64,000 bases of DNA from positions 1-64,000 of the forward strand of contig DIYG01000026.1 in NCBI GenBank assembly GCA_002428935.1, given 5' to 3'. The DNA comes from Halieaceae bacterium UBA6060. Its GTDB lineage: Bacteria > Pseudomonadota > Gammaproteobacteria > Pseudomonadales > Halieaceae. Position 1 is the first letter of the stretch; the number at the start of each line of letters is the position of its first letter. A program made the position numbers and the translations under genes. The notes under the pieces are model-generated. The model worked only from the letters and a program-made list of their open reading frames with translations. It had not been told where the DNA came from and made no database searches. Below, in pieces: positions 62,821 through 64,000 of this stretch.

Positions 62821-63710
62821 TCGCTCAGCCCGTGGAAAACGCCATCTCCGAGCTTCCCCTCGCCGCCCTCCTCCAGGGTGGCGAAACAAAGGCCGCCCCG
62901 AAGCTGGACTACCTCAGCTACATACCGAGCAACGTAAACAGGCTGCTTGAGCCACTCGTGTTTGTCCATGGCTACAGCCGTCGAGCAGAAGATCAACTGA
63001 ACGCTTTACAGGAGTTGAGCGAGCGCACATCGCGAGCCCTCATAGCCCCCTGCTTCACAAAGGAGCAACACCGCCGGTATCAGCGTCTGGGACGAGGTTC
63101 CGATGGTATGCGTGCCGATGCCTACTTCAACGCCTGTCTGGAGCACGCCGCCGAGCAACACGAGCTCTCCGTGGATCGCATCATTCTCCTCGGGTATAGC
63201 GGTGGCGCCCAGTTCAGCCATCGATACGCCATGATTTACCCCCAACGCGTCGCGCGCTTAATTGCCATCGCAGCGGGGTGGTACACCTTCCCCAATCCCG
63301 AGGTGAGCTTCCCCTACGGGTTGGCCACGGCAAGAAAACTTCGCGCCGTCAGCATCAGCCCAGAGCAGTTCCTCCGCATTCCCATGACCGTGCTGGTTGG
63401 CGCCAAAGACCTGGACACAGTGAACCTGCGCCGCAACGTCGAGCTCGACACACAACAGGGAAGCACCCGCGTCGAACGTGCTCGCCGCTGGGTCCTCGCC
63501 ATGCGCATGGCCGCGCGTTTGTACCGCGTACCCGCCGACATCAGCTATCAGGAAGTGCCCGGCATCACCCACAGCTTCGATGAGTTTGTGGCACGAGGGC
63601 ATCTCATCGAGCTGGCCTATGCAGCGATCGATGACACCCCCGTACAAGGCTCGTCGACAGAGGAAACAGGCTCAAACTACGCCGAGGAGTCTCGTCATGG
63701 CGAGAGCTGA
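62817..63710 (+). CDS. Alpha/beta hydrolase
   Basis: The 297-residue protein shows an alpha/beta hydrolase layout. HGYS at about 51-54 is the oxyanion region, GYSGGAQF (126-133) carries the catalytic Ser128, and a late TH in GITHSFDEF near 250 is the likely His. No signal peptide is obvious, so it is probably cytosolic. It overlaps the P-loop gene upstream and the HlyD-type gene downstream (the start at 63697 lies inside its 3' end), so the three are one translationally coupled operon. The substrate is unknown. Confidence 0.8.
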   Translation: MIAQPVENAISELPLAALLQGGETKAAPKLDYLSYIPSNVNRLLEPLVFVHGYSRRAEDQLNALQELSERTSRALIAPCFTKEQHRRYQRLGRGSDGMRADAYFNACLEHAAEQHELSVDRIILLGYSGGAQFSHRYAMIYPQRVARLIAIAAGWYTFPNPEVSFPYGLATARKLRAVSISPEQFLRIPMTVLVGAKDLDTVNLRRNVELDTQQGSTRVERARRWVLAMRMAARLYRVPADISYQEVPGITHSFDEFVARGHLIELAYAAIDDTPVQGSSTEETGSNYAEESRHGES

Positions 63711-64000
63711 AGCCTTGGCAGATCCTGTTCCCGCCCGCGAAAACGATGAGCCCAAGGACCAGGAAGTCACCCTCACAGAACCGGCGACCACGGAGCCGAC
63801 GGCGCAGCCCGGTGGTGGAGGCCGTCGTGGTTTCCTCCGCTTTGCGTCGGCGTTGCTGCTTTTGGCCTTGCTTATCCCTGTGAGCCACTGGATGCACTTT
63901 CAGGCCACGCATATCGTATCGCGCAACGCCTTGGTCCGCTCACACCTCTCCCAACTTGGGGTCCGTGGCGAGGGCATTGTAGAAACGATTCACGTCCGCG
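63697..64000 (+). CDS. HlyD-family periplasmic adaptor protein, 5' end only
   Basis: The first ~101 residues are present. A Pro/Glu/Thr-rich cytosolic N-terminus (about 1-45) leads to one membrane helix (about 46-66) and the start of a beta-barrel/lipoyl domain (LVRSHLSQLGVRGEGIVETIHVR). This resembles the N-terminus of HlyD/EmrA or Alg44-type membrane-fusion proteins. The gene runs off the right edge. It overlaps the hydrolase gene by 14 bases, placing it in the same operon, which suggests that the operon concerns export of a small molecule, peptide or polysaccharide. Confidence 0.7.
   Translation, partial: MARAEALADPVPARENDEPKDQEVTLTEPATTEPTAQPGGGGRRGFLRFASALLLLALLIPVSHWMHFQATHIVSRNALVRSHLSQLGVRGEGIVETIHVR

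Overview
The window looks like a chromosomal segment of a marine, heterotrophic gammaproteobacterium. The gene set and protein style (MnmC, DusA, HrpA, HppD, an Oar-like TonB receptor, an HvfABC copper-peptide operon, DabAB, a bacterial HMG-CoA reductase) would fit the Halieaceae (OM60/NOR5) or a close relative. That placement is inference from gene content and was not checked by a search. Nearly all of it is compact, GC-rich core-type chromosome with many ATGA/GTGA stop-start overlaps. The exception is the first ~3.3 kb, which is visibly more A+T-rich and carries two unrecognised genes and two decayed insertion-sequence transposases (IS3 and ISL3), ending just beyond the 3' end of a tRNA-Ala(GGC).

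Layout. 1-3.3 kb: accessory region (two small membrane-protein genes, IS remnants). 3.4-9.9 kb: tRNA-Ala, a UbiA-type prenyltransferase, an APC permease, a small membrane protein and a large AsmA-like protein. 9.9-16.2 kb (minus): gltX, a PhoD-like phosphatase, a secreted esterase-like hydrolase, a GST-like protein and an M19 dipeptidase. 16.3-18.8 kb (plus): dusA, transaldolase, a TerB-like protein. 18.8-27.5 kb (minus): a STAS plus receiver/PP2C signalling pair, an MlaA homologue without a lipobox, the hvfABC operon with ten Cys motifs in a perfect 16-residue repeat, and hrpA. 27.5-34.6 kb: MaoC hydratase, mnmC, glutaminyl cyclase and an M16C protease. 34.7-37.7 kb: a four-gene operon coding for a stand-alone C39 peptidase, a two-helix membrane protein, a Sec-exported small protein with an internal double-glycine-like motif and an outer-membrane barrel, facing a lipoprotein that ends in a GspG-like pseudopilin domain. 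37.7-43.5 kb: SLC13 permease, a VOC protein, and a surface-polysaccharide group (zinc-ribbon methyltransferase, sulfotransferase, O-antigen ligase, YrbL-like kinase fold). 43.6-46.4 kb: hydrolase, HMG-CoA reductase, Cys-rich small protein. 46.4-53.6 kb: hydroxyacid dehydrogenase, universal stress protein and dabAB with a divergent LysR gene. 53.5-59.2 kb: hppD with a divergent Lrp-type regulator, then an Oar-like TonB receptor. 59.4-64 kb: serine hydrolase, then a three-gene overlapping operon (a P-loop protein with an unfamiliar N-terminal domain, an alpha/beta hydrolase, and the start of a HlyD-type adaptor) behind a pair of palindromes; this operon runs off the right edge.

How genes work together. 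hvfA-hvfB-hvfC form one translationally coupled RiPP operon. dabB-dabA-usp appear to form an inorganic-carbon uptake operon under the adjacent LysR regulator. The Lrp-type regulator probably controls hppD and tyrosine catabolism. The strongest candidates for undescribed biology are the C39/Sec-exported-peptide/outer-membrane operon at 34.7-36.9 kb with its GspG-domain lipoprotein neighbour, and the P-loop/hydrolase/HlyD operon at the right edge.
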